Notes: a model not told the origin generated them from the sequence alone. A stretch of DNA of 33,263 bases from Xanthobacteraceae bacterium (GCA_020441545.1 JAGRLZ010000044.1:1-33263); one strand, 5' to 3'. Positions 6,665 through 14,961 are shown, numbered from the stretch's first letter. Numbers and translations are program-made.

Positions 6665-8746
6665 TCAAAACTCGCCGTGCAGCCGGGCCGAGAAGATCGA
6701 GACGGGGCCACGGTCGGCGTTGTAGGCCGGATTGGCGACGAACTGATAGTCCGCGGTCATCGTCAGCTGCTTGTTGATGGCATAGGCGTAGTAGGCCTCG
6801 AGGATGCGCTCTTTCCGATAATTCAGCCGGCCGTCGCCGACCAGCACGCCGAGCCCGCCGGCGGCGATGAAGTCGCGATGGTCGCGCGAGAGCGCATTGA
6901 CGGCGCCGCCGATTCCGATCACGTCGTCCGGCCGTCCCCAGCGGGTGCCCTTGATCGAGGTGCCGAGCGCGAGGCTGGCATCGATGTCGGTGAACGACAT
7001 GATCTCGGTCTTGCCGTCGTTCCAGCTCCAGCGGCCGAACAGGCCGATGTCGTCGCTGAGCGCCTGTTCGAGGCTGAGCACGTAGCCATATTTGACGCGC
7101 CCGCGCCGGGTCCGCGCGATATCGAGATTGAGTGCCGGGGCGTTCAGCGTCTCGCGATAGCTTCCCGAATAGGCGTTGCTGAGCCAGCCGATGGCGCGCA
7201 GCCTGCCGGGTTGCGAGAACAGGTTGAAGCGGGTCTCAAGCTCGACGACGTATTGCCCGCGCCGCGGCAGCCGCATGTCGAAGTTGTTGGCGTTGGGCTC
7301 GTCGCCGACCAGGAAGTAGCCGCCCCGAAGCGCCCACCGTTTCTGATTGAGTTCGGCGGTGGCGCCGTAGGTCGCCCCCAGCCGGTTGGCCGCGTAGTCG
7401 AACGCGCCCGGCGCCCACAGCGCCCAGTTCATGAAATCCTTGCGCGCGTCCTTGGCATAGGCATTGCCGTCGAACACGTCGGTGACGGCGAATTTGCCGA
7501 ACTGGAGCGTGAGCCGGGCGATGTCCTCCTTGCCGGCGAGCTGGCTCGGCCCGCTCTCCAGCTTCTCCTGCTCGCCGCCGAAGCCGAAGGTCTGGCGCAT
7601 GAACAGCCGCGATGTGCTGTAATGTGGATAGGGGAAGTTGGATTTCTGCGCTTCGCCGCTGGAGAATCCGGCGAGGCCGACGGTGTCGCTGAGGCCGAAG
7701 CCCTGCAGCAGTTCCGGGTTGAAATACACCTCGCCGCCGTCCCATAGCCGGGCGTTGAGATACAGGCTGTTGCTCCAGGTCTGCTGGGTCTGCGGTGCGG
7801 GCGTCAGGCTGTTGGTCCCGGTATAGGGCGCGCGGAACGCCGGATAGCCCTGCTGGATGTATGTCGTCTGGCCGTGGATTTCCCAGCGGCCGGATTCCGG
7901 ATCGGTCAGAGTAGCGAGGGCGGGGACGTCGCCGTCGGCGCCGAACCTGCGGCTGAGCCCGAGGCGCAGCGACTGGACGTCGAAGTTCGAGCGATATTGC
8001 GCGCCGGAGCCGAACCGGATGTCGGCCTGGTTGAACCGGCTGTAGAGATATTCGACGCGCGCCGTCCAATGCGGGGCGAAGGCGTATTCGATGCCGGCAC
8101 CGGCCGCCCAGCCGGGCCGGATGCCGAGGCGTTTCTCGACCGCGCCCGAAGGGAGCACATTGAAGAAGCGTTCGCCGGCCCAGGCGAACCCGGCGGTCGC
8201 GTAAGCAAGCCACGGCCCGGCGGTGTAGCCGATCCGCGCCCGCGCGGTGCCGGAATAATCGAGCTTCTCGGTCACCGTCGATGCGGCGGTGCCCAGCGCC
8301 GAGATGGTCGAGTTGGAATCGATCGAGCTCGGAAAGGAGAAATCGGCCTCGATGCCGAGCAGCAGGCCGGACGGCATCACGATATTGGTGCCGGCCTGAA
8401 TGCCGCCGATCATGCCGCCGAAGGTGTGGCTGCCGCGGACGGGCGGAACGCCCGACAGCGCGGCCTGGGATCCGCCAAGGCCGAAGCCGGCATGGACACC
8501 CAGATAGGGGCCGGCCCAACCCGACCGAATGTATGGAGGTGCCTTGCGATAGAAATCCGTGCCCAAATCGGCCGCGCGTGCCTGCCCGGCAAGGACGCAG
8601 GCCCCGAAAGCGACCGCGACGATCCTGGCTGATTTGCCTATGGAACCTGCCGGCAGGCGCCAGGACATCCCCAGCCTGCAACCAGCGCCTTGTTTGGCAA
8701 CGCCTTGTTTGGCAACGCCTTGTTTGAACGGAGTTTTTCGCTGCAC
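6665..8746 (-). CDS. Two-barrel outer-membrane porin (Omp25/31-like plus OprB-like)
   Basis: 693 residues from a GTG at 8746. An ATG at 8668 (Met27) is an equally good start: it would begin the signal peptide directly and leave the KQGVA repeats (about 8-20) untranslated. The signal peptide is hydrophobic at 41-54 with predicted cleavage after ARA (56-58). Residues about 59-280 look like the small 8-stranded Omp25/Omp31 barrel (GWAGPYLGVHAGFGLGG, later ARIGYTAGPWLAYATAGFAW and WTARVEYLYSRF). Residues about 295-693 look like an OprB carbohydrate-selective porin and end in F, as outer-membrane barrels do. OprB porins pass sugars and other small neutral solutes. A palindrome-bearing promoter lies at 8786-8814. 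The creatininase gene is upstream on the same strand. Confidence 0.85.
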   Translation of the reverse strand: MQRKTPFKQGVAKQGVAKQGAGCRLGMSWRLPAGSIGKSARIVAVAFGACVLAGQARAADLGTDFYRKAPPYIRSGWAGPYLGVHAGFGLGGSQAALSGVPPVRGSHTFGGMIGGIQAGTNIVMPSGLLLGIEADFSFPSSIDSNSTISALGTAASTVTEKLDYSGTARARIGYTAGPWLAYATAGFAWAGERFFNVLPSGAVEKRLGIRPGWAAGAGIEYAFAPHWTARVEYLYSRFNQADIRFGSGAQYRSNFDVQSLRLGLSRRFGADGDVPALATLTDPESGRWEIHGQTTYIQQGYPAFRAPYTGTNSLTPAPQTQQTWSNSLYLNARLWDGGEVYFNPELLQGFGLSDTVGLAGFSSGEAQKSNFPYPHYSTSRLFMRQTFGFGGEQEKLESGPSQLAGKEDIARLTLQFGKFAVTDVFDGNAYAKDARKDFMNWALWAPGAFDYAANRLGATYGATAELNQKRWALRGGYFLVGDEPNANNFDMRLPRRGQYVVELETRFNLFSQPGRLRAIGWLSNAYSGSYRETLNAPALNLDIARTRRGRVKYGYVLSLEQALSDDIGLFGRWSWNDGKTEIMSFTDIDASLALGTSIKGTRWGRPDDVIGIGGAVNALSRDHRDFIAAGGLGVLVGDGRLNYRKERILEAYYAYAINKQLTMTADYQFVANPAYNADRGPVSIFSARLHGEF
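8686..8730. repeat. 15-bp tandem triplication in the porin 5' end
   Basis: Three 15-bp units at 8686, 8701 and 8716 read cgccttgtttggcaa on the plus strand; the third differs in its last four bases. If translated from the GTG at 8746 they encode KQGVA repeats before the signal peptide. If translation starts at 8668 they form part of the leader. Confidence 0.85.
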
Positions 8747-8785
8747 GGCCCGCCTCGCCAGCCAAATCCGGATTGGTGAGCACCA

Positions 8786-8814
8786 TAATTATTGCGAATG
8801 GTTTGCAATAGCAA
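8786..8814 (-). promoter_or_regulatory. Porin promoter with Fur-like palindrome in the spacer
   Basis: An AT-rich island in GC-rich DNA. On the minus strand, TTGCTA (8814-8809) is a possible -35 and TAATTA (8791-8786) a possible -10. The 17 bases between them (8792-8808) form the palindrome TTGCRAA-n3-TTYGCAA. That symmetry resembles sites bound by Fur/Mur-type metalloregulators. The elements lie 40 bp from the GTG and 118 bp from the ATG start of the porin. Confidence 0.5.
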
Positions 8815-8873
8815 TTGATATTCGCTTGTCGGCTTCGATGTGCCATCGGGCCGTGACGGCATCGTTACGGTCG

Positions 8874-9680
8874 TCAGGTCGGGTTTCGGAAGGCCGCCAT
8901 GTCGAAGCGGTGGACGTCCGCCAGCAGTTCGCAGAAGGCTTGCGCGCCATGCGCCAGCAGGCGGCGGCCGTTTTCGGCGCTGGCCGCCGCGGCATTGCCG
9001 ACGGCGCCGCTGGGATGGAGATCCTGCGCCTGCCACGCGAAGGGGGCCGGCCGGCGGGTGCTCAGCCGGCGATAGTCTTTGTCCATCGCGACCGATGCAG
9101 GGTGAAAATCGCCGAGCGCGTCGGTGCGAACCTGGTCGGGGCAGGCGGCCAGCATGATCGAGGTCTCGACCGCCCCGCCATGAACGCCGTGGCGGATTTC
9201 GTCGTCGCAGAACAGGCCCTCCGGCGCACCGAACCGGCTCCATCCGGTGGCGACCGCCAGCATGCCGTGGTGGGCCCGCAATTCCTGCGCCACCACGCCC
9301 ATGGCGGCGCTGTTGCCGCCGTGGCTGCTCACCATCACCAGCTTGCGGATTCCGGCCCGCGCCACGCTTTCGCCGATCGCCATCCAGGTGCGGATCGCCA
9401 GCTCCGGAGGCACGGTGAGCGTGCCGGGATAGGCAATGTGCTCGGTGGAGATGCCGACCGGCTGGATCGGCAGGAACAGCGCCGGAATGCCGGCCGGCAA
9501 TATCGTGCGCACCTGGTCGAGATAGGCCCGCGCGATCACCACGTCGGTGCCGAGCGGCAGGTGCGGCCCGTGCTGCTCGGTTGCGGCGAGCGGCAGCACG
9601 GCGATGCGCTGATCCGCGTCCGCCTTCAGGTCGGGCGAATGGAGGTCGGACCAGTTGCGGGACGGTGATGGCTTGGTCAT
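8874..9680 (-). CDS. Creatininase-family amidohydrolase
   Basis: 268 residues from the ATG at 9680; a GTG two codons upstream (9686) is also possible, and neither has a strong Shine-Dalgarno. The creatininase metal site is visible. E-x-H sits in TEQHGPHLPLGTD (about residues 34-46, providing Glu, His and Asp ligands), SHGGN lies near 119-123, and HGGAVETS near 167-174 supplies the further Glu. Family members include creatininase, MftE peptidase and pyrroloquinoline- or riboflavin-pathway formamide hydrolases; all hydrolyse a cyclic or linear amide with two metals. The substrate cannot be told from sequence. It is divergent from the ABC importer at 9812 and upstream of the porin, so a role in handling the imported compound is possible but unproved. 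Confidence 0.82.
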   Translation of the reverse strand: MTKPSPSRNWSDLHSPDLKADADQRIAVLPLAATEQHGPHLPLGTDVVIARAYLDQVRTILPAGIPALFLPIQPVGISTEHIAYPGTLTVPPELAIRTWMAIGESVARAGIRKLVMVSSHGGNSAAMGVVAQELRAHHGMLAVATGWSRFGAPEGLFCDDEIRHGVHGGAVETSIMLAACPDQVRTDALGDFHPASVAMDKDYRRLSTRRPAPFAWQAQDLHPSGAVGNAAAASAENGRRLLAHGAQAFCELLADVHRFDMAAFRNPT

Positions 9681-9745
9681 GCTCACGCGGGCTGCATTGG
9701 GCGGGAAATCGGCACCGGATGTCCTGACGTCGGGCGGCTGAACCG

Positions 9746-9775
9746 TTACAACGTTTTCAACGCCTGTCCTATCGC
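9746..9775 (+). promoter_or_regulatory. Weak candidate promoter of the ABC importer operon
   Basis: TTACAA (9746-9751) and TATCGC (9770-9775) are spaced by 18 bp, 36 bp before the binding-protein ATG. Both hexamers are poor matches to consensus. The 125-bp gap is shared with the divergent creatininase. Confidence 0.22.
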
Positions 9776-9811
9776 GCCATCATGGGCCAGAACAATCGAC
9801 GGAGTCCAACC

Positions 9812-10849
9812 ATGAAGCCGGCCCATCTGCTTGCATTGTTAACCGTTGGGCTGGCTGCGGCCTTCGCCGGACCGGCCCATGCGGCGGACAGGGCGGAGGA
9901 CAAGGCGCCGGCGCTGGACAAGGTCTCGTTCGGCACCAACTGGGTCGCCGAGGCCGAGCACGGCGGCTTCTTCCAGGCTCTGGCCGATGGCACCTACAGG
10001 CAATACGGCCTCGACGTCACCATCGTGCCGGGCGGTCCGAACGTCAACAACCGGATCCTGCTGGTCGCCGGCAAGCTCGACTTCTTCATGACCGCCAATA
10101 CGCTGCAATCCTTCGACGCGGTGGCGAACAACGTGCCGGTGGTGGCGGTCGCCGCCATCTTCCAGAAGGATCCCCAGGTGTTCCTGGCGCATCCCGAGTC
10201 CAAGGTGCGCAAGCTCGACGATCTCAAGCCGCTGACCCTGTTCGTCTCCAAGGAGGGGATCGCCAGCTATTTCCAGTGGCTGAAATCGGAATACGGCTTC
10301 AGCGAGAGCAAGGTGAAGCCCTACACTTTCAATGCGCAGCCGTTCCTGGCCGACAAGGCGAGCGCGATGCAGGGCTATGTCACCTCCGAGCCGTTCGCCG
10401 TGGAGAAGCAGGCCGGCTTCAAGCCGACCGTGCTGCTGCTCGCCGACTACGGCTTCAATGCCTATTCGACGCTGATCGAGACGCGGCGCGATCTCGCCGA
10501 CCGGAAGCCAGACCTGGTGCAGCGCTTTGTCGACGCATCGATCATTGGCTGGTATCACTATCTCTATGGCGACAACAAACCCGGCAATGATCTCATCAAG
10601 AAGCTCAATCCGGAGATGACCGACGAACTGCTCGCCTATTCGGTCGCCAGGATGAAGGACCACGGCATCGTCGACTCGGGCGACGCCATCAAGGACGGCA
10701 TCGGCGCCATGACGGACGCGCGGGTCGCGAGCTTCTTCGACAAGATGGTGCGGGCCGGGGTGGTGCGTCGCGACATCGATTATCGCAAGGCGTATTCTCT
10801 GCGTTTCGTCAACAAGGGCGTCGGCGTCGATCTGCGGCCGAAGCCGTGA
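9812..10849 (+). CDS. ABC importer substrate-binding protein, NMT1/ThiY-like
   Basis: 345 residues. The ATG at 9812 is preceded by GGAG with a 7-base gap; the ATG ten codons upstream lacks such a site. The signal peptide ends near AHA (22-24). The mature protein is an NMT1/THI5-family periplasmic binding protein: FGTNWVAEAEHGGFFQA is the usual opening, followed by YGLDVTIVPGG and a VNNRILLVAGKLDFFM segment. The family binds pyrimidine precursors of thiamine, riboflavin, sulfonates or aromatic acids, and the ligand here is not evident. No thiamine riboswitch is seen upstream. It is first gene of a five-gene run through 14223. Confidence 0.88.
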   Translation: MKPAHLLALLTVGLAAAFAGPAHAADRAEDKAPALDKVSFGTNWVAEAEHGGFFQALADGTYRQYGLDVTIVPGGPNVNNRILLVAGKLDFFMTANTLQSFDAVANNVPVVAVAAIFQKDPQVFLAHPESKVRKLDDLKPLTLFVSKEGIASYFQWLKSEYGFSESKVKPYTFNAQPFLADKASAMQGYVTSEPFAVEKQAGFKPTVLLLADYGFNAYSTLIETRRDLADRKPDLVQRFVDASIIGWYHYLYGDNKPGNDLIKKLNPEMTDELLAYSVARMKDHGIVDSGDAIKDGIGAMTDARVASFFDKMVRAGVVRRDIDYRKAYSLRFVNKGVGVDLRPKP

Positions 10850-10877
10850 GCGCCGTTTCGCCCAACACCATTTTGCC

Positions 10878-11681
10878 ATGAGCCGCTTGTCCGCTTCATC
10901 GACCGATGCCGTTCCGGATTCTGATGTCGCGATCCGGTTGCGGGGCGTCGTCAAGGCTTACGCGAACGGCGTTGCGGCGCTGGGGCCGCTCGATCTCGAC
11001 CTGCGCCGCGGCGAATTCGTCTCGCTGCTGGGGCCGTCCGGATGCGGCAAGTCGACCGCCTTGCGCATCATCGCCGGCTTGTCCGAAGCATCGGAGGGCG
11101 AGGTCCGGCTCGCCGGCGGTGGGACGGCGCGGCGGCGAATCGGATTCGTCTTTCAGGAGCCGACCCTGATGCCGTGGGCCAGCGTGCGCGACAATGTCCG
11201 GCTTCCGCTCACGCTCGCCCGCATCGCGCGGCCGACCGCCGACCGCCAGGTCGCGGCGGCGCTCGCGGGCGTCGAGCTGTCCGAATTCGCCGATGCCTAT
11301 CCGCGGCAATTGTCGGGCGGCATGCGGATGCGGGTGTCGCTGGCGCGCGCCCTGGTGACCGATCCCGACGTGCTGCTGATGGACGAGCCGTTCGCGGCCC
11401 TCGACGAGATCACCCGCTTCAAGCTCAACAACGACCTGCTGTCGCTGTGGCACCGCCTGGGCAAGACGGTGGTGTTCGTGACCCATTCGGTGTTCGAATC
11501 GGTGTTCCTGTCGCAGCGCGTGGTCGTGATGACGCCGCGGCCCGGCCGCGTCGCCGCCGAGATCGCCATCGATGTCCCCGACCGCGGCGAGGCGTTCCGC
11601 ACCTCGCCCGAATATGCCGCCTATTGCCGACGGGCGTCGGTCGCGTTGGCCGATGCCGGACGATCGGACGCCGCCCTATGA
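10878..11681 (+). CDS. ABC importer ATPase (SsuB/TauB type)
   Basis: 267 residues with every ABC motif: Walker A GPSGCGKST (52-60), Q-loop Q93, signature LSGGM (145-149), Walker B LLMDEP (166-171), and H-loop H203. Family knowledge places it with the nitrate/sulfonate/taurine-type importers, which power a single-permease homodimer. It starts 28 bp after the binding-protein gene. Its TGA overlaps the ATG of the permease (ATGA), so the pair is translationally coupled. The upstream Shine-Dalgarno is poor. Confidence 0.92.
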   Translation: MSRLSASSTDAVPDSDVAIRLRGVVKAYANGVAALGPLDLDLRRGEFVSLLGPSGCGKSTALRIIAGLSEASEGEVRLAGGGTARRRIGFVFQEPTLMPWASVRDNVRLPLTLARIARPTADRQVAAALAGVELSEFADAYPRQLSGGMRMRVSLARALVTDPDVLLMDEPFAALDEITRFKLNNDLLSLWHRLGKTVVFVTHSVFESVFLSQRVVVMTPRPGRVAAEIAIDVPDRGEAFRTSPEYAAYCRRASVALADAGRSDAAL

Positions 11682-12505
11682 GCGCGCCCGATCCCGACGA
11701 CGGCCAGGCGGGGACCGGCGGCGGCGAAGGCGGCGTCGTGCGCTTTGTGCTGCCCGTGCTCGTCCTCGCGGTCGGCGTCCTCGCCTGGGATCTCACGGTG
11801 AGGATCAACGATATCCCGCCTTACGTGCTGCCGAGTCCCGGGACCGTGCTGCGCACGCTGGTCGTCGATTGGCCGATCCTGTGGTCCTCGCTGCTGACCA
11901 CCCTGGCCACCACGCTGGAGGGCTTCGTCGCGGCGGCGGTCGGGGGCATCGCCATCGCGCTGCTGTTCAGCCGCTCGAAATGGCTGGAATATTCCCTGTT
12001 TCCCTACGCCATCATGCTTCAGGTCACGCCGGTGATCGCGATCGCGCCGCTGCTGCTGATCTATCTGCCGCAACAGACCGCGGTGGTGATCTGCGCCTGG
12101 ATCGTGGCGTTCTTCCCGGTGCTGGCCAATACCATGCAGGGCCTCAAGTCGGTCGACCGCAACCTGTCCGGCCTGTTCCGTCTTTACGGCGCGTCGCCGC
12201 TACAGACGCTTCGCTATCTGAAATGGCCGTCGGCGCTGCCGCACATTCTCACCGGCCTGCGCATCGCCGGCGGGCTGTCGCTGATCGGCGCGGTGGTTGC
12301 CGAGATCGCCGCCGGCGCCGCGGGGGCCGGCTCGGGGCTTGCGTACCGCATCGCGGAATCCGGCTACCGGCTCAACATACCACGCATGTTCGCCGCGCTG
12401 TTGTTGCTCTCGCTTGCGGGTGTTGTCATTTATATGCTGCTGGCGCTGGCGTCATATCTCGTGCTGCGACGCTGGCACGACAGCGCGCTTGGAAAGGAAG
12501 GCTGA
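11678..12505 (+). CDS. ABC importer permease (SsuC/TauC type)
   Basis: 275 residues. After a short glycine-rich cytoplasmic lead there are about six hydrophobic helices, beginning VVRFVLPVLVLAVGVLAW (20-37). The cytoplasmic EAA-like coupling loop is seen as LFRLYGASPLQTLRYLKWPSALP. The proline- and glycine-rich segment YVLPSPGTVL after the first helix is typical of this permease family. The start overlaps the ATPase stop by 4 bp and the stop overlaps the next start (TGATG), so the four genes are tightly coupled. Confidence 0.9.
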   Translation: MSAPDPDDGQAGTGGGEGGVVRFVLPVLVLAVGVLAWDLTVRINDIPPYVLPSPGTVLRTLVVDWPILWSSLLTTLATTLEGFVAAAVGGIAIALLFSRSKWLEYSLFPYAIMLQVTPVIAIAPLLLIYLPQQTAVVICAWIVAFFPVLANTMQGLKSVDRNLSGLFRLYGASPLQTLRYLKWPSALPHILTGLRIAGGLSLIGAVVAEIAAGAAGAGSGLAYRIAESGYRLNIPRMFAALLLLSLAGVVIYMLLALASYLVLRRWHDSALGKEG

Positions 12506-13485
12506 TGGCGACTGCTGGTTCCGGGAAAATCGACCTGCTCATCTATGGTCCGCGCAAGCCGGTGGTGGACAACGGCTTCTCCGAGCGCTTCGTCCGTCAC
12601 AACGTGGAAAGCAAGGACGATCTCGACGGGCTGTCCCCGGATGTCGCCGCGCGCATCCGCGGCATCGCCGTCACCGGCCTGCGGCCGACCGATGCCACCG
12701 TGCTGTCGCGCTTCCCAAAACTGGAGATCGTGTCGAGCTTCGGCGTCGGCTACGATCATGTCGATTCCGCCCATGCGCGCGAGCGCGACATCGTCGTCAC
12801 CAACACGCCGGACGTGCTCACTGAGGAGGTGGCCGACACCACGATCGGGCTCCTGACCGCGACCCTGCGGGAGTTCGTCAAGGCCGACCGCTACCTGCGT
12901 TCGGGCCTGTGGACCACGCAGGACTATCCGCTCAGCGTCGGCAGCCTGCGCGACCGCAAGGTCGGCATGGTCGGCATGGGACGGATCGGACAGGCGATCG
13001 CCCGCCGGCTCGATGCCGCGCGGGTGCCGGTGGTCTATCATTCCCGCAACCCGGCCGCCGGCGTTTCCCACCAGCACTATCCGAGCCTGATCGAGATGGC
13101 GACCGCGGTCGATACCCTGATCGTGATTACGCCCGGCGGCGCCGCCACCGCCAACCTCATCAATGCCGACGTGATGAAGGCGCTGGGGCCGCGCGGCGTC
13201 ATCATCAACATGGCGCGCGGCTCGGTGATCGATGAGCCGGCCCTGATCGCGGCGCTGAAATCCGGCACGATCCTCGCGGCCGGGCTCGACGTCTATGCCA
13301 GGGAGCCGCAGGTTCCGGATGAACTCAAGGCGATGCAGAACGTGGTGCTGCTGCCGCATATCGGTTCGGCGTCGCTGGTGACCCGCAATGCGATGGACCA
13401 GCTCGTGGTCGACAATCTCAAGGCGTGGTTTTCCGGCAAGCCGCCGCTGACGCCGATCGCGGAAACCCCGGTGAAGGACCGCTAG
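12505..13485 (+). CDS. D-isomer 2-hydroxyacid dehydrogenase, NADP-type
   Basis: 326 residues. The Rossmann loop is GMGRIG (157-162). The catalytic set is R238 in MARGSVIDE, E267 in AREP and H285 in HIGS. The second beta strand ends YHSRNP (178-183), where the serine-arginine pair favours NADP(H), as in plant and bacterial hydroxypyruvate/glyoxylate reductases. It reduces a 2-keto acid to the D-hydroxy acid or the reverse. It overlaps the permease stop by one base, so the likely role is processing of the compound taken up by the transporter (inference). A serine-rich or thiamine-related role cannot be excluded. Confidence 0.9.
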   Translation: MATAGSGKIDLLIYGPRKPVVDNGFSERFVRHNVESKDDLDGLSPDVAARIRGIAVTGLRPTDATVLSRFPKLEIVSSFGVGYDHVDSAHARERDIVVTNTPDVLTEEVADTTIGLLTATLREFVKADRYLRSGLWTTQDYPLSVGSLRDRKVGMVGMGRIGQAIARRLDAARVPVVYHSRNPAAGVSHQHYPSLIEMATAVDTLIVITPGGAATANLINADVMKALGPRGVIINMARGSVIDEPALIAALKSGTILAAGLDVYAREPQVPDELKAMQNVVLLPHIGSASLVTRNAMDQLVVDNLKAWFSGKPPLTPIAETPVKDR

Positions 13486-13488
13486 CCG

Positions 13489-14223
13489 ATGACGATGCCT
13501 CCCGGCCGCTGGCTCATGGCCATATCGCTGCTGGCCGGGATGCTTTCCAGCATGCCGGTGCGCGCGCAGCAGGTATCATCGCAGCCGACAACACCATCGC
13601 AGCCGGCACCGTCCATGAAGGACCAGATGATCGGCAAGTGGGAGCTGTCCACCACCGAACGCAGCAAGACCTGCGTCGTCACGCTCGCGGCCGACGCGGT
13701 GCCGCAAGGCTTCAGGCTGGAACTCGAGCCCGGTTGCGGCAAGGCGCTGCCGTTCACGAAGGAGATCGTGAACTGGGCGATCCGGGGGCTCGACATCGTG
13801 CGCCTGCAGGATGCATCCGGGCAATCGGTGATCGACCTCACCGAAGTCGAGAGCGGCATCTTCGAGGGCCAGCGTGCGGGCGAGGGCATCTATCTGCTGC
13901 AGACGCTGGAGGCCGCCCGCGCCTCGGTGCGCCCGATGGACCAGATGATCGGGGATTGGGCGATCGTGCGCGGCAACGGCAACACCATCTGCCGGCTGAC
14001 CCTGACCAACACCGAAACCTCGGCCGACGGCTTCGATGTGTACCTGAAGCCGCGATGCGATCCGGCGGTCGAGAACTTCGCGCCGGCCTTCTGGCGGCTG
14101 GAGCGCGGCGAGATCCTGCTGATGTCCCGTCGCGGCGAAACCTGGCATTTCGAGGCCGACGACAACGCGCAATGGCGTCGTGTGCCGGACAGCGCCAATC
14201 CGATGATCCTGCTCCGCCAGTGA
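13489..14223 (+). CDS. Secreted protein with two AprI/Inh-like inhibitor repeats
   Basis: 244 residues. Signal peptide with cleavage after VRA (24-26), then a short S/Q/P/T linker built from an 18-bp direct repeat (13577-13612). Two homologous modules follow, at about 45-138 and 151-243. Each opens DQMIG-x-W, has a conserved cysteine pair (C62-C83 and C168-C190) and ends in a beta-rich GE-I-LL / W stretch. This is the pattern of the Inh/AprI family of periplasmic serralysin inhibitors, which normally carry a single domain with one disulfide. The gene starts 3 bp after the dehydrogenase stop, so it is co-transcribed with an importer, an odd partner. No metalloprotease is in the window. Assignment to Inh is by motif and layout, and is fairly but not fully secure. 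Confidence 0.75.
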   Translation: MTMPPGRWLMAISLLAGMLSSMPVRAQQVSSQPTTPSQPAPSMKDQMIGKWELSTTERSKTCVVTLAADAVPQGFRLELEPGCGKALPFTKEIVNWAIRGLDIVRLQDASGQSVIDLTEVESGIFEGQRAGEGIYLLQTLEAARASVRPMDQMIGDWAIVRGNGNTICRLTLTNTETSADGFDVYLKPRCDPAVENFAPAFWRLERGEILLMSRRGETWHFEADDNAQWRRVPDSANPMILLRQ

Positions 14224-14225
14224 CG

Positions 14226-14244
14226 TGAGCGCGCGCCGCGCTCA
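14226..14244. terminator. Hairpin in the 18-bp convergent gap
   Basis: TGAGCGCG (14226-14233) pairs perfectly with CGCGCTCA (14237-14244) over a 3-nt loop. It lies between the Inh-like gene and radC, and its right arm contains the radC stop codon. There is no T-run. It could act for both directions. Confidence 0.5.
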
Positions 14245-14961
14245 GATCAGGCGCAGGCCCTTCAGGCTGGCATGGCCGTTCTTGCCGACGATGATGTGAT
14301 CGTGCACCGAGATGCCGAGCGGGCTGGCGATGCCGACGATGGTTTTGGTCATCTGGATGTCGGCGGTCGACGGCGTCGGATCGCCGGACGGATGGTTGTG
14401 GACCATGATGATCGCGGTCGCCGACAATTCCAGCGCGCGCTTGACCACCTCGCGCGGATAGACCGGCGTGTGGTCGATGGTGCCGACCTGCTGCAATTCG
14501 TCGGCGATCAGTTGATTGCGCTTGTCGAGAAACAGGATGCGGAATTGCTCCTTGTCGGCAAAGGCCATCGCGGTCCGGCAATAGTCGATCACGCTGGACC
14601 ACGACGACAGCACCGTTTTGTGCTTGAGCTGTCCCTTGGCGACGCGGCTGGCGGCGGCGGCGATCAGCTTGACCTCGGTGATAGCGGATTCGCCGAGGCC
14701 GCTGATTTCCAGCAGCCGGGGCGTCGGCGCATGGATCACCTCCGCGAACGAGCCGAATTTCTCGATCAGGCTTTTGGCCAGCGGCTTGACGTCACGGCGC
14801 GGCAGCGCACGGAACAGCACCATCTCGAGCAGTTCGTAGTCGCTCAGCGCATCGGCGCCGGCGTCGCGGAAACGCTCGCGCAGCCGCTCGCGATGGCCAT
14901 GATAATGCGGCGCTTCGGCGAGTCCGGGCGGCTTTCGCGGAGGGGGGGTGTCGGTCGGCAT
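14242..14961 (-). CDS. radC: RadC/YsxA-family JAB1/MPN-domain protein
   Basis: 239 residues. An N-terminal helix-hairpin-helix-like region (about 35-105, with GLGE near 89) precedes the MPN/JAMM domain. The metal motif [14 protein letters not shown] (188-201) has the H-x-H-x7-S-x2-D pattern intact. The name comes from an old DNA-repair assignment later shown to be a mis-mapped mutation; the true function is unknown, and relatives are linked to natural transformation and phage defence. It is third in the sfsA-map-radC direction, 136 bp after map, and may have its own promoter. The stop lies within a hairpin. Confidence 0.93.
   Translation of the reverse strand: MPTDTPPPRKPPGLAEAPHYHGHRERLRERFRDAGADALSDYELLEMVLFRALPRRDVKPLAKSLIEKFGSFAEVIHAPTPRLLEISGLGESAITEVKLIAAAASRVAKGQLKHKTVLSSWSSVIDYCRTAMAFADKEQFRILFLDKRNQLIADELQQVGTIDHTPVYPREVVKRALELSATAIIMVHNHPSGDPTPSTADIQMTKTIVGIASPLGISVHDHIIVGKNGHASLKGLRLI

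Noticed and set aside
7236..8846. A 536-codon minus-strand frame overlapping the porin in another frame.
   Set aside because: Its N-terminal QTRRC repeats arise from the 15-bp array read in the wrong frame; no export signal or barrel pattern.
9687..9811. A thiamine-pyrophosphate riboswitch ahead of the NMT1-like binding protein.
   Set aside because: The conserved CUGAGA-type core of that riboswitch is not seen and the gap is only 125 bp.
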